Source: CALEMW01 sp964343835 (GTDB lineage: Bacteria; Krumholzibacteriota; Krumholzibacteriia; LZORAL124-64-63). Taken from it: DNA of 64,000 nucleotides. The notes beneath the pieces are model-generated. The model did no database searches. It was given only the letters and a program-made list of their open reading frames with translations, and was not told the origin of the DNA. Positions 45,558-54,239 of this stretch are shown piece by piece. The translations under genes and the position numbers were made by a program. The stretch's first letter is position 1. Each line of letters opens with the position of its first letter. The stretch spans positions 6,887-70,886 of the forward strand of contig CAYFKR010000020.1 in NCBI GenBank assembly GCA_964343835.1, read 5' to 3'.

Positions 45558-46994
45558 ATGGGTCTGGACGAGAGGCACTGGAACGAGGAATGCGGCGTGG
45601 TCGGCATCGCCGACTGCGAGGGCGCCGGCGAGCTGGCGGCCCTGGCCCTGCATTCGCTCCAGCATCGGGGACAGGAGAGCGCCGGCGTCTCGGTGGCCGA
45701 CGGCCACGTCGTGCGCACGTTCAAGAAGATGGGACTGGTGGCGGACGTGTTCACCGAGCCCGTCGTGAAGGGACTGGGAGGGACGTTCAGCCTCGGGCAC
45801 GTCCGCTATTCCACCACGGGGTCGTCCCTGGTGGAGAACGCCCAGCCCATGCAGGTCACCTGCCATCGCGGCAAGGTGGCCGTGGCCCACAACGGTAATC
45901 TGGTCAACGCCCATGTGCTGCGGCGCGAGATGGAAGCCGAAGGCTCCATCTTCAGCACCACGAGCGACACCGAGGTGTTCCTGCACCTCATCGCCCGCAG
46001 CAGGGCAGAGACCTTCGAGGACGCGGTGGCCGAGGCGGTCGCGCAGGTGCGCGGCGCCTTCAGCCTCCTGGTCCTGACCCGGGACCGCCTCATCGCGGTC
46101 CGCGACCCCCTCGGGTTCCGTCCCCTCAGCCTGGGACGTTTCAAGGACTCGTACGTGGTCGCCTCGGAGAGCTGCGCCTTCGACATCATCGACGGCACCT
46201 ACCTGCGCGACGTGGAGCCCGGCGAGATGATCGTCCTGGACGGGAACGGTCTCAAGAGCCGGCGCATCGCGGAGGAACAGGGATGCAGCCAGTGCGTGTT
46301 CGAGCACATCTACTTCTCGCGACCCGACAGCACGGTCTTCGGTCTGAGCGTCGACGAGGTCCGCCGCCGCTGCGGCGAGATCCTGGGCCTGGAAAGCCCG
46401 GTCGATGCAGACCTGGTCTGTGCGGTTCCCGACTCCAGCAACACGGCCGCCCTGGGCTTCGCCCGGCAGGCCGGACTGCCCTTCGAGCTGGGTCTGATCA
46501 GGAACCACTACGTCGGACGGACCTTCATCTCTCCCGCTCAGAAGGTCCGGGACATGTCGGTGCGCATCAAATTCAATCCCGTCCGCCGTCTGATGGAAGG
46601 GAAACGCGTGGTCCTGGTGGACGATTCCATCGTCCGCGGCACCACCATGCGGAAGCTCGTCAAGATCATCCGCGCCGCGGGCGCGAGCGAGGTGCATCTG
46701 CGCATCGCTTCGCCGCCGGTCACGCATCCCTGCTATTACGGAATCGACACGCCGGTCAGGCAGGAACTGATCGCCTCGTCCCATACGGTCGAGGAGATCG
46801 CCACCTACCTGCGCGTGGATTCCCTCGGCTATCTGTCCCACGATGGGCTCATGCAGGCCACCGGCGACGCGGGGCGTTACTGCTCGGCCTGCTTCACGGG
46901 CGACTACCCCGTGCCCTTCGATACGGATCAGAGCAAGCAGATGATGGCGCCGGACTTGGAGATCCCGGGGGTGGGCGCCCCGGGAGAGCGGTGA
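45558..46994 (+). CDS. purF: Amidophosphoribosyltransferase
   Basis: 478 residues; first committed step of purine synthesis, making phosphoribosylamine from PRPP and glutamine. An 11-residue propeptide precedes Cys12 in 'EECGVVGI', the N-terminal nucleophile after processing, as in the Bacillus-type enzyme. 'HSLQHRGQESAGV', 'GHVRYSTTGSS' and 'VAHNGNLVN' are glutaminase motifs; 'VVLVDDSIVRGTTMRKLV' is the PRPP loop. Cysteines in 'EQGCSQCVFEHIYF', 'PCYYGIDTP' and 'YCSACFTGDYP' fit the 4Fe-4S ligands of that type. 'EHIYFSRPDS' is conserved. The start follows GGAGG. Confidence 0.96.
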   Translation: MGLDERHWNEECGVVGIADCEGAGELAALALHSLQHRGQESAGVSVADGHVVRTFKKMGLVADVFTEPVVKGLGGTFSLGHVRYSTTGSSLVENAQPMQVTCHRGKVAVAHNGNLVNAHVLRREMEAEGSIFSTTSDTEVFLHLIARSRAETFEDAVAEAVAQVRGAFSLLVLTRDRLIAVRDPLGFRPLSLGRFKDSYVVASESCAFDIIDGTYLRDVEPGEMIVLDGNGLKSRRIAEEQGCSQCVFEHIYFSRPDSTVFGLSVDEVRRRCGEILGLESPVDADLVCAVPDSSNTAALGFARQAGLPFELGLIRNHYVGRTFISPAQKVRDMSVRIKFNPVRRLMEGKRVVLVDDSIVRGTTMRKLVKIIRAAGASEVHLRIASPPVTHPCYYGIDTPVRQELIASSHTVEEIATYLRVDSLGYLSHDGLMQATGDAGRYCSACFTGDYPVPFDTDQSKQMMAPDLEIPGVGAPGER

Positions 46995-47024
46995 CGTCCG
47001 GGCCGTCCTCGGAATAGAGGCCCG

Positions 47025-49805
47025 TTGCAGGAAACCCGGCACGTCGGCGGCTTCCGCCCCGACCCCGCTTACGACGACCCGGCCGCCCTCGGCCGGACGG
47101 TGCGTGCACGCCTGTTGCCCCTGGTGAACCGCCCCGGACGCTATCTGGGCGGCGAGCTGGGTGCGTCGCGCGCGCCGTGGAGCGACGACCGGGCCAACAT
47201 CCTGCTCACCTTCCCCGACGCCTACGAACTGGGCATCTCCAACAACGGCCTCCGCCAGCTCTACGCGGCCCTCAACCGTCATCCCGACACCTTCGCCGAC
47301 CTGGCCTTCGCCCCGTGGCGCGACATGGAAGCGCGCATGCGCGACGAGTCGTTGCCGCTGTGGGGGCTGCAGTCGTCGGCGCCGGCCCGCCGCTTCGACG
47401 TGCTGGGCTTCTCCCTGGGCTACGAGCTCTGCTTCACCAACGTGCTGACGATGCTCGACCTCTCGGGCGTGCCCCTGCGCTGCGCCGACCGCGGCGACGG
47501 CGACCCCATCGTGATCGCCGGCGGCCACTGTGCCACCAACCCCACCGTGCTGGCTCCCTTCGTGGACCTGTTCTGCATCGGCGACGGCGAGGAGATCGTG
47601 CTGGAGTTCGCGGACGCCGTGAACGCCTGGAAGCGCGACGGCGGCACCCGCGACGACCTGCTGACCCGCCTGCGCGCCCTCGAGGGCGTGTGGTGGGAGG
47701 GCAAGACCGACACCACCACCGGCCGCGTCGTGAAGGACCTCAACGCGTTCCCGCCCCTGAAGACCCTGGTGCCCACCATCGAGGCCGTCCACGACCGCCT
47801 CAGCCTGGAGGTCATGCGGGGCTGCGTGCGGGGCTGCCGCTTCTGCCAGGCGGGCATGATCACCCGTCCGGTGCGCGAGCGCGACGTCTCCCAGGTGGTC
47901 GAGACCAGCCTGGAAGGCGCGAAGGACCTGGGCTGGAAGGAGATCTCGCTCCTGAGCCTGTCCACCTGCGACTACACGGGCCTCGGGTCGGCCATGCACG
48001 GCATCCTGGACGGCATCGAGGGCACGCGCACCAACCTGGAGCTGCCCAGTCTGCGCGTGGACGCCCTGGACGAGAACATCTACGAGCTGCTCAAGCAGGA
48101 GCGCCCCGGCACGTTCACCTTCGCGCCCGAGGCCGGCAGCCAGCGCCTGCGCGACGTGATCAACAAGAACATCACCGAGGACGACGTGCTCACCAGCGTG
48201 AAGCGCGCCTTCGCCAGCGGCGCCAAGAAGGTGAAGCTCTACTTCATGCTGGGCCTGCCCACGGAGACCGACGCCGACCTGGACGAGGCCTGCGCCCTGG
48301 TGCGCAAGGTGGCCGGCGCCGCGCCCCGCGGCGGCTCCCAGGTGACCGTGTCGTTCTCGCCGTTCTCGCCCAAGTCCCACACACCTTTCCAGTGGGCCGG
48401 GCAGATCTCCGCCGACGAGATCCGTCGCCGCAACCGCTACGTGCTGGACGCCTTGCGCCGCACCAAGGTGAAGGTGAGCCTGCGCGACGCCGCCGTGTCC
48501 GAGCTGGAAGGCCTGCTGGGCCTGGGCGACGGCCGCCTGGCCGACGTGGTGCAGCGCGCCTGGGAGAAGGGCGCCCGCTTCGACGGTTGGGACGAGGAGT
48601 TCTTCCCCGAGAAGTGGCAGGAGGCCCTGGAGGAGTGCGGCGTGGATCCCGCCCCTTACCTGGAGCCCCGCGACGTGGCCGACCCCCTGCCCTGGGACGG
48701 CGTGTTCGCCCAGGTGGCCAAGGACTTCCTGATCGAGGACTGGAAGAAGTCCCTGGACGCCGTCACGGTGCAGGACTGCCGCCTGGAAGGCGGCTGCGAG
48801 CGCTGCGACGCCTGCACTCCCATCCAGAAGCACATCTTCGCCGAGCAGCCCGACGGCAGCCGCGCCAAGCGCGGCAAGGTGGACCTCGGCCACGACGAGG
48901 TGCTGGCCTCGCTGACCGACGCCCGCCGGGCCCGCGACGCCGAAGCTGCGTCGGGACCCGCCTTCGACCCCCGCAACGCCAGCGACGACGACCCGTCCGT
49001 GGAGGACGACCGCTGGCCTCGCTGGCGCAGCCGCGCCATGCAGAAGTGCTGGATGCGCCTGCAGTACGCCAAGACCGGCGACGCGGCGTTCCTGGGTCAT
49101 CTCGATTTCCAGCGCCAACTCCAGCTCGCCCTGCGCAGGGTGGGGCTGCCGGTGGCGTACAGCCAGGGGTTCCATCCCCATCCCCTCGTCAAGTTCGGCC
49201 CGCCCCTGCCCGTGAGCGTGGAGGGTGAGCGCGAACTCATGGACGTGTGCTTCACGCACAGGCCGCACGGCTGGATCCCGCGCCTCAACGAGCAGCTGCC
49301 CCCCGGCATGCGCGTGCTCGCGGAGGAGTACGTGGGCGTGACCGTGCCCGAGGCGATCGACCGCAGCGTCGATCGCATGGACTACCGCATCGTCCTGCCG
49401 ACGGCCGCCGAGGGCGGCCCGGAGCCGGAGGTCGTCGCCCCGCTGGTGGCGGCCTTCCTGGAGCAGGACCGAGTCATCCACCTGCGTCGGCGTCCCAAGG
49501 GAGACGTCGAGGTCGACGTGCGGCCCATGGTGCCGCACGGGGGCCTGCAGGTGATCGCTTCAGCCGGTGTCGGGCAAGGGCCCGAACTGGCCGTCTCCCT
49601 GTTGTGGCGGGCCGACAAGGCCGGCCTGCCCATCCACGACTTTCTCTCGGCCCTCCTCGGAGACGCCCTGCCCGAGCCGCGGCACTGCCGCGTGCGCCGG
49701 ACCGACCTGCTGATGCAGGCGGACGACGGGTCCTGGACGTCGCCCCTGGAACGGGTCCGTGAACAGAACCAGCGGCTCTGGCTGCGGAAGCACCTGTCGG
49801 CCTGA
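47025..49805 (+). CDS. Fused radical SAM protein with DUF2344 domain
   Basis: 926 residues. The N-terminal two thirds are a B12-binding-like region plus radical SAM domain, with the cluster cysteines Cys267, Cys271 and Cys274 in 'MRGCVRGCRFCQAG' and 'FTFAPEAGSQRLRDVINKNI' after it. The last 220 residues are a DUF2344 domain ('RLQYAKTGDAAFLGHLDFQRQLQLALRR', 'YSQGFHPHP'). This fusion (TIGR03960 plus TIGR03936 type) usually lies beside RNase G, as here. The reaction is unknown. The start is TTG 47025 with AGAGG four bases up; GTG near 47101 is an alternative. It is 30 bases after purF, then 23 bases before rng. Confidence 0.92.
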   Translation: MQETRHVGGFRPDPAYDDPAALGRTVRARLLPLVNRPGRYLGGELGASRAPWSDDRANILLTFPDAYELGISNNGLRQLYAALNRHPDTFADLAFAPWRDMEARMRDESLPLWGLQSSAPARRFDVLGFSLGYELCFTNVLTMLDLSGVPLRCADRGDGDPIVIAGGHCATNPTVLAPFVDLFCIGDGEEIVLEFADAVNAWKRDGGTRDDLLTRLRALEGVWWEGKTDTTTGRVVKDLNAFPPLKTLVPTIEAVHDRLSLEVMRGCVRGCRFCQAGMITRPVRERDVSQVVETSLEGAKDLGWKEISLLSLSTCDYTGLGSAMHGILDGIEGTRTNLELPSLRVDALDENIYELLKQERPGTFTFAPEAGSQRLRDVINKNITEDDVLTSVKRAFASGAKKVKLYFMLGLPTETDADLDEACALVRKVAGAAPRGGSQVTVSFSPFSPKSHTPFQWAGQISADEIRRRNRYVLDALRRTKVKVSLRDAAVSELEGLLGLGDGRLADVVQRAWEKGARFDGWDEEFFPEKWQEALEECGVDPAPYLEPRDVADPLPWDGVFAQVAKDFLIEDWKKSLDAVTVQDCRLEGGCERCDACTPIQKHIFAEQPDGSRAKRGKVDLGHDEVLASLTDARRARDAEAASGPAFDPRNASDDDPSVEDDRWPRWRSRAMQKCWMRLQYAKTGDAAFLGHLDFQRQLQLALRRVGLPVAYSQGFHPHPLVKFGPPLPVSVEGERELMDVCFTHRPHGWIPRLNEQLPPGMRVLAEEYVGVTVPEAIDRSVDRMDYRIVLPTAAEGGPEPEVVAPLVAAFLEQDRVIHLRRRPKGDVEVDVRPMVPHGGLQVIASAGVGQGPELAVSLLWRADKAGLPIHDFLSALLGDALPEPRHCRVRRTDLLMQADDGSWTSPLERVREQNQRLWLRKHLSA

Positions 49806-49828
49806 CCGCCAACCGAACGGAAACGGAC

Positions 49829-51583
49829 ATGCGCAAGGACATCATCATCAACGCCAATCCCCACGAGATCCGGATCGCCATCCGCGAAGACGGCGACCTG
49901 GTCGAGCTGCTCATCGAGCGGGCCGACGCCAAGCGGATCGTGGGCAACATCTACAAGGGCAAGGTCACGTCGGTGAAGCCCGGCCTGCAGGCCGCCTTCG
50001 TGGACATCGGCCTCGAGCGGGCGGGCTTCTTGCACGCCTCGGACGTGATCCACGAGGATCCCGACTCCGCCGACGCCGTGGACGGCCCCGGACCCGCCGC
50101 CAGCGGTCGCCCCGGCCGCAACGCCAACATCCCGGCCATCGAGTCCATGCTGAAGGTGGGCGACGAGATCCTGGTGCAGGTCACCAAGGAGCCCATCAGC
50201 ACCAAGGGCCCGCGCCTGACCGCCGACATCAGCCTGCCCGGCCGCTTCCTGGTGCACATGCCCAAGGGCACCCACGTGGGCGTGTCGCGCAAGATCGAGG
50301 ACCGCCGCGAACGCGTGCGGCTGAAGCAGATCCTGCAGGAGACCCGCCCCGACACCGGCGCCTTCATCATCCGCACCGCCGCGAGCAGCGCCGAGGACAA
50401 GGCTATCCGCAACGACGTGAAGTACCTGTCGGAGCTGTGGCAGGGGGTGGAGGAGAACGCCAAGACCCCCGAGTGCCCCATGCTGGTCCACGAGGACGTG
50501 GGCATGGTGGTGGGCCTGATCCGCGACATCTTCAAGGAGGACGTGGACGAGCTGGTCATCGACGACCGCGACGACTACGACCGCCTGATGAAGTACGTGA
50601 AGATCTTCGCCCCCGACCTGAAGAAGCGCATCCGCCTGTACCGCGACGCCCAGGCCATCTTCGAGCACTACGGCATCGAGCAGGAGATTCGCAAGAGCAC
50701 CGAGAACCGCGTGTGGCTCAAGAAGGGCGGCTACATCATCATCGAGCAGACCGAGGCCCTGGTCTCGGTGGACGTGAACACCGGCCGCTTCACGGGCAAG
50801 AGGAACCAGGAGGACACCATCGTCGAGACGAACCTCCTGGCCGCCCGGGAGGTCGCCCGCCAGCTCCGGCTGCGGGACATCGGCGGCATCATCGTGGTGG
50901 ACTTCATCGACATGGAGCACGAGGGCAACAAGCGGCGCGTGCAGAACGAGCTGCGCGGCGCCCTGAAGCGCGACCGCGCCCGCACCAAGGTCTTCCCCGT
51001 GAGCAACCTGGGCCTGGTGGAGATGAGCCGCCAGCGCGTGCGGCCCTCCCTGGTGAGCTTCCTGAGCGACGACTGCCCCTACTGCAAGGCCACCGGCAAG
51101 ATCCTGAGCCTCGCGACCCTGGCCAACCGCATCGAGCGGGAGATCCACCGCGTGCACCACCGCACCGGCGAGACGGCCATCCAGATCCGCGCCAATCCCG
51201 TGCTGGCCCTGCACCTGATGCAGGACAAGAACGAGCAGCTGGCGGAGCTGAGCGAGGAGCACGGCCTGAGCATCGACATCATGGACGACCCCGCCCTGCA
51301 CCGGGAGATGTTCAAGGTGGTGTCGCTGCGCACGGACAAGGACCTGCTGGCCGAGGCGGACCGCAAGAGCGGCGGCGGTCGCAACCAGCCCCGTGGGCGC
51401 GGCAACCGGGGCAAGCCCTCGGCGTCAACGGCGGCCCGGAATCCCCGGTCCGAGGCCCCGCGCGAGCGCAGCCAGGAACAGGGCGGCGGCGAGGACCAGC
51501 CGCGCCGCAGGTCGCGGGGCGGACGGCGGCGGCGCCGTGGCGGACGCGGGCGCGGCGGTTCCGGCGGCGGTTCGGAAAGCTAG
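49829..51583 (+). CDS. rng: Ribonuclease G/E family
   Basis: 584 residues; endonuclease that processes rRNA and other RNAs. 'RIVGNIYKGKVTSVKPGLQAAFVDIGLERAGFLH' is the S1 domain, followed by an acidic insert near 75-95. Catalytic metal-binding Asp315 ('VSVDVNTG') and Asp358 ('VVDFIDMEHEGN') are present, as is the zinc link 'CPYC' (Cys416, Cys419). The C-terminal 75 residues are low-complexity Arg/Gly ('RRRSRGGRRRRRGGRGRGG'), suited to RNA binding. The stop overlaps the convergent glycosyltransferase stop by four bases (CTAG). Confidence 0.94.
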   Translation: MRKDIIINANPHEIRIAIREDGDLVELLIERADAKRIVGNIYKGKVTSVKPGLQAAFVDIGLERAGFLHASDVIHEDPDSADAVDGPGPAASGRPGRNANIPAIESMLKVGDEILVQVTKEPISTKGPRLTADISLPGRFLVHMPKGTHVGVSRKIEDRRERVRLKQILQETRPDTGAFIIRTAASSAEDKAIRNDVKYLSELWQGVEENAKTPECPMLVHEDVGMVVGLIRDIFKEDVDELVIDDRDDYDRLMKYVKIFAPDLKKRIRLYRDAQAIFEHYGIEQEIRKSTENRVWLKKGGYIIIEQTEALVSVDVNTGRFTGKRNQEDTIVETNLLAAREVARQLRLRDIGGIIVVDFIDMEHEGNKRRVQNELRGALKRDRARTKVFPVSNLGLVEMSRQRVRPSLVSFLSDDCPYCKATGKILSLATLANRIEREIHRVHHRTGETAIQIRANPVLALHLMQDKNEQLAELSEEHGLSIDIMDDPALHREMFKVVSLRTDKDLLAEADRKSGGGRNQPRGRGNRGKPSASTAARNPRSEAPRERSQEQGGGEDQPRRRSRGGRRRRRGGRGRGGSGGGSES

Positions 51584-52551
51584 GAAGGCGAGCCGGGCGG
51601 CCTCGGATCCAGTCGATCCTTGAGCTGCAGCCCGGCCACGAAGGCGTGATCGGCGGCCAGCCCGCGGTTGCGCGGTCCGTCGGAGACCACGGAAAGCACG
51701 GCGCGGAACACGGCCTTGGCCAGGTTCTCCGCCAGCAGGACGGCCCGGAACGCGGCGACGCGGCCCGGGCCTTCGTGCTTCCGGAGGTAGAGCCGCAGGC
51801 TGTGGTGGAACTGGGTCAGGCTGAACCGGCTGGCCCGGGCGGCGGCGCGGCCCTCCAGGTGGGCCACCTCGATGCCGGCGGCGTGCCACACGGCGTAGCC
51901 GGCCTCGCGGGCGCGGCGGCACCAGTCGGTCTCCTCGAAGTACATGAAGAACCGCTCGTCCAGCGGCCCGATCTCCTCCAGCACCGTCCTCGGCATCAAC
52001 AGGCACGCGCCCGCCACGTAGTCCACGCGGCGCGGCGGGGCGTTCGGATGAGGCGTGCGCACGAAGGTCAGCCGCTTCAGCGCGGGGGAGAGGCCGCGCA
52101 GGGGCCCCAGCAGCTCCAGCAGGTGGAAGCGTGGCGAGGGCTCGTTGCCCCAGGTGATGGTCGGGGCGCCGGCCTCGTCCACCAGGGTGGGGCCGCAGGC
52201 GCCCAGGCCGTCGCGGTCGCGGGCGAAGGCCACGAGTGCCGCCAACGAACCGGGCGGGCACACCGTGTCCGGGTTGAGCAGCAGCACGAACTCGCCGTCG
52301 CAGCGGGGGAAGGCCAGGTTGTTGCCGCGGGTGAAGCCGAGGTTCCCGCCCGATTCGATCAGCTCCACGTCGGGATGACGCTCGCGGACCATGGCGGCGC
52401 TGCCGTCGGACGAGGCGTTGTCCACCACGATGATCTGATGGGAGAGATCCCCGACGGCGCCGGGGACGGAGGCCAGGCAGGCGTCCAGCAGCTCGCGCGT
52501 GTTCCAGCTCACGACGACGACGGAGAGGTCTCTCGCCGTCTCCCCGCTCAT
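51580..52551 (-). CDS. Family 2 glycosyltransferase
   Basis: 323 residues, rhamnosyltransferase-like GT2. 'LSVVVVSWNTRELLDACLASV' starts the GT-A fold, then 'IIVVDNASSDGSAAMV', 'NLGFTRGNNLAF' and the metal-binding 'LLLNPDTV'. Further on are 'VDYVAGACLLMPRTVLEEIGPLDERFFMYFEETDWCRRA' features and a C-terminal amphipathic region that may touch the membrane. The start ATG 52551 overlaps the upstream methyltransferase stop (ATGA). The pair probably builds or decorates a surface glycan; donor and acceptor are unknown. Confidence 0.9.
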   Translation of the reverse strand: MSGETARDLSVVVVSWNTRELLDACLASVPGAVGDLSHQIIVVDNASSDGSAAMVRERHPDVELIESGGNLGFTRGNNLAFPRCDGEFVLLLNPDTVCPPGSLAALVAFARDRDGLGACGPTLVDEAGAPTITWGNEPSPRFHLLELLGPLRGLSPALKRLTFVRTPHPNAPPRRVDYVAGACLLMPRTVLEEIGPLDERFFMYFEETDWCRRAREAGYAVWHAAGIEVAHLEGRAAARASRFSLTQFHHSLRLYLRKHEGPGRVAAFRAVLLAENLAKAVFRAVLSVVSDGPRNRGLAADHAFVAGLQLKDRLDPRPPGSPS

Positions 52552-53294
52552 GACGCCTTGCGCGCCCGCGCGATGAGGAAGATGCCGTCGTCGGAACCGG
52601 TGTGAGCGGCCTCGGCGGCACGCAGGCGGCGGGTATGGCCCACCGTGGCGATACGGCCGAAGTTGAAGCCGCGCCGGATGCCCCGCTCGAAGAGCTCCAC
52701 CGCCACGTCGCTGCGGAAGATGGGCGTGACCTCCACGTCCACGAACCCCATGCCCTCGAGCAGCTCGTGCAGTTCGTCGGGCGTGTAGTAGCGCTGGACC
52801 CAGTGGTCCTTGCGGTGCTTCTCGATCAGGTCGGGGTCGGTGATGGTGGTCAGCGAATCCACCGAGAAGATCATCTCGCCGCCGGGCTTCAGGCTGCGCA
52901 GGCAGTGCTCCAGCACCTCGGCGTGGTTGGGAATGTGCTCCAGCACGCAGATGGAGAAGATGCGGTCGAACTCGCCGTCGGCGAAGCCGGCCTTCTCCAC
53001 CGGGTCGGAGGTGAACTCGGCCTTGTCGCCACCCGTCACGAACCCGGCGAACCAGCGGGCCCGTGCGATGAAGTCCGGGTTCACGTCCACGCCCACGATG
53101 GACCCCGCGTTGCGCCCGATCAGGAAGGTGTGGTTGCCGATGCCGCAGCCGATGTCCAGCACGCGCTCGCGCCCGGTCCACTCCAGACCGTCCATGAGCT
53201 CCTCGAACTCGAGGATCTTGAAGGGGCTGTAGGTGAAATGGATGCCGGGGTAGAGGCGCAGCAGGGCCAGGAGCCTCCAGACGAGCGACTGCAT
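52548..53294 (-). CDS. Class I SAM-dependent methyltransferase
   Basis: 248 residues. SAM-binding motif I 'RVLDIGCGIGNHTFLIG' is at about 44-60, acidic 'VGVDVNPDFI' at about 67, and 'FDRIFSICVLEHIPNHAEVL' and 'LKPGGEMIFSVDSL' are the later motifs. It is similar to Methyltransf_11/25 type enzymes that act on small molecules, lipids or sugars. ATG 53294 follows GGAGG. It is coupled to the glycosyltransferase downstream and lies 13 bases after the rhomboid gene. Confidence 0.88.
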   Translation of the reverse strand: MQSLVWRLLALLRLYPGIHFTYSPFKILEFEELMDGLEWTGRERVLDIGCGIGNHTFLIGRNAGSIVGVDVNPDFIARARWFAGFVTGGDKAEFTSDPVEKAGFADGEFDRIFSICVLEHIPNHAEVLEHCLRSLKPGGEMIFSVDSLTTITDPDLIEKHRKDHWVQRYYTPDELHELLEGMGFVDVEVTPIFRSDVAVELFERGIRRGFNFGRIATVGHTRRLRAAEAAHTGSDDGIFLIARARKAS

Positions 53295-53307
53295 GGCGGG
53301 TCCTCCG

Positions 53308-54105
53308 TCAGTGCTTGCTGGCCCGGCGCAGGACGTCGAGCTCCTCGGGGGTGAGGCTGTCGTAGCCCTCGCGGGAGATCTTCTCGAGGATCTCGTCCAC
53401 GCGGGGGTCCTTGGCCGTCGAGGTGCGGGGGCGGTCGTCCACCACGCGGAACTTCGACTTGGCCTTGTTGCGGGCGCGGCCGCGCTTGAACGAGTCCAGC
53501 CAGCTCTTGCCGCCCTTCAGCCACAGGAAGCCCACCAGCGCGCCGCCGAGGTGGGCCAGGTGTCCCACGCCGTCCACGCTCCACATGGACATCATTTCCA
53601 GGGCGATGTAGCCCAGCACGAGCCAGCGCACCGGGATGGGGATCGGCAGGAACATGTAGTAGACCTTGCGGTCCGGGAAGATCACCGCGTAGGCCGTCAG
53701 GATGCCGTACACCGACCCCGACGCGCCCACCAGGGGCGAGTACTGGGTGCCGGGGGCGATCAGCGGCATGAGCAGCGCGTAGATCAGGCCCGCACCGACG
53801 CCGGTCACGAAGAAGTAGTTCAGGAACGGACGGCGGCCCCACAGGCGCTCCAGCTCGGAACCGAACATCCAGAGCATGAACATGTTCATGGCGATGTGCC
53901 AGAACCCGCCGTGCAGGAAGATGTAGCTGACGAACTGCCAGATCTGGAGCTTGTAGAGGCCCTGGGCGGGGGTCAGGCCGAACCAGCGGATCAGCACATC
54001 GCCCATGATGAACTGCAGCAGGAAGACCGCGACGGTGGCCATGACCAGCGTCTTCACGGCCGAGCCGGCCGGCTGTCCGAATCTCATTCCCTGTACGTAC
54101 GGCAC
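53308..54105 (-). CDS. Rhomboid-family intramembrane serine protease
   Basis: 265 residues with six membrane helices. 'HGGFWHIAMNMFMLWMFG' matches the conserved helix-2 motif; catalytic Ser129 is in 'LVGASGSVYG' and catalytic His185 in 'GHLAHLGGALVGF'. Both are intact, so an active protease is expected. A cytoplasmic C-terminal tail of about 70 residues is basic, then ends with a short helical 'DEILEKISREGYDSLTPEEL' motif common in such tails. The start is GTG 54105 with GGGGAG upstream. It may head the minus-strand operon with the methyltransferase and glycosyltransferase. Confidence 0.92.
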   Translation of the reverse strand: MPYVQGMRFGQPAGSAVKTLVMATVAVFLLQFIMGDVLIRWFGLTPAQGLYKLQIWQFVSYIFLHGGFWHIAMNMFMLWMFGSELERLWGRRPFLNYFFVTGVGAGLIYALLMPLIAPGTQYSPLVGASGSVYGILTAYAVIFPDRKVYYMFLPIPIPVRWLVLGYIALEMMSMWSVDGVGHLAHLGGALVGFLWLKGGKSWLDSFKRGRARNKAKSKFRVVDDRPRTSTAKDPRVDEILEKISREGYDSLTPEELDVLRRASKH

Positions 54106-54187
54106 CGGTTCTCCCCTGGAATCGTGGTTCGGGAACCAAAGCTACATCAGAACATCGGCGATGGCACGGGGATATTGAGGGGGACGG

Positions 54188-54217
54188 AAAAGGGCGGGGA
54201 ACCGGAGTTCCCCGCCC
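54188..54217 (-). terminator. Terminator after the SGNH lipoprotein gene
   Basis: Perfect 11-bp stem GGGCGGGGAAC (54192-54202) and GTTCCCCGCCC (54207-54217). Read on the minus strand it is followed by TTTTCC, so it ends transcription from the gene at 54240. Confidence 0.78.
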
Positions 54218-54239
54218 TCGTGCGTCCCTCGCGGGAGGG

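Noticed and set aside
45189..49538. Very long open frame on the minus strand opposite purF and the radical SAM gene.
   Set aside because: It is antisense to well-supported genes with intact family motifs, and its composition (Val/Gly/His/Leu-rich, no motifs) is what GC-rich codon bias produces on the opposite strand.
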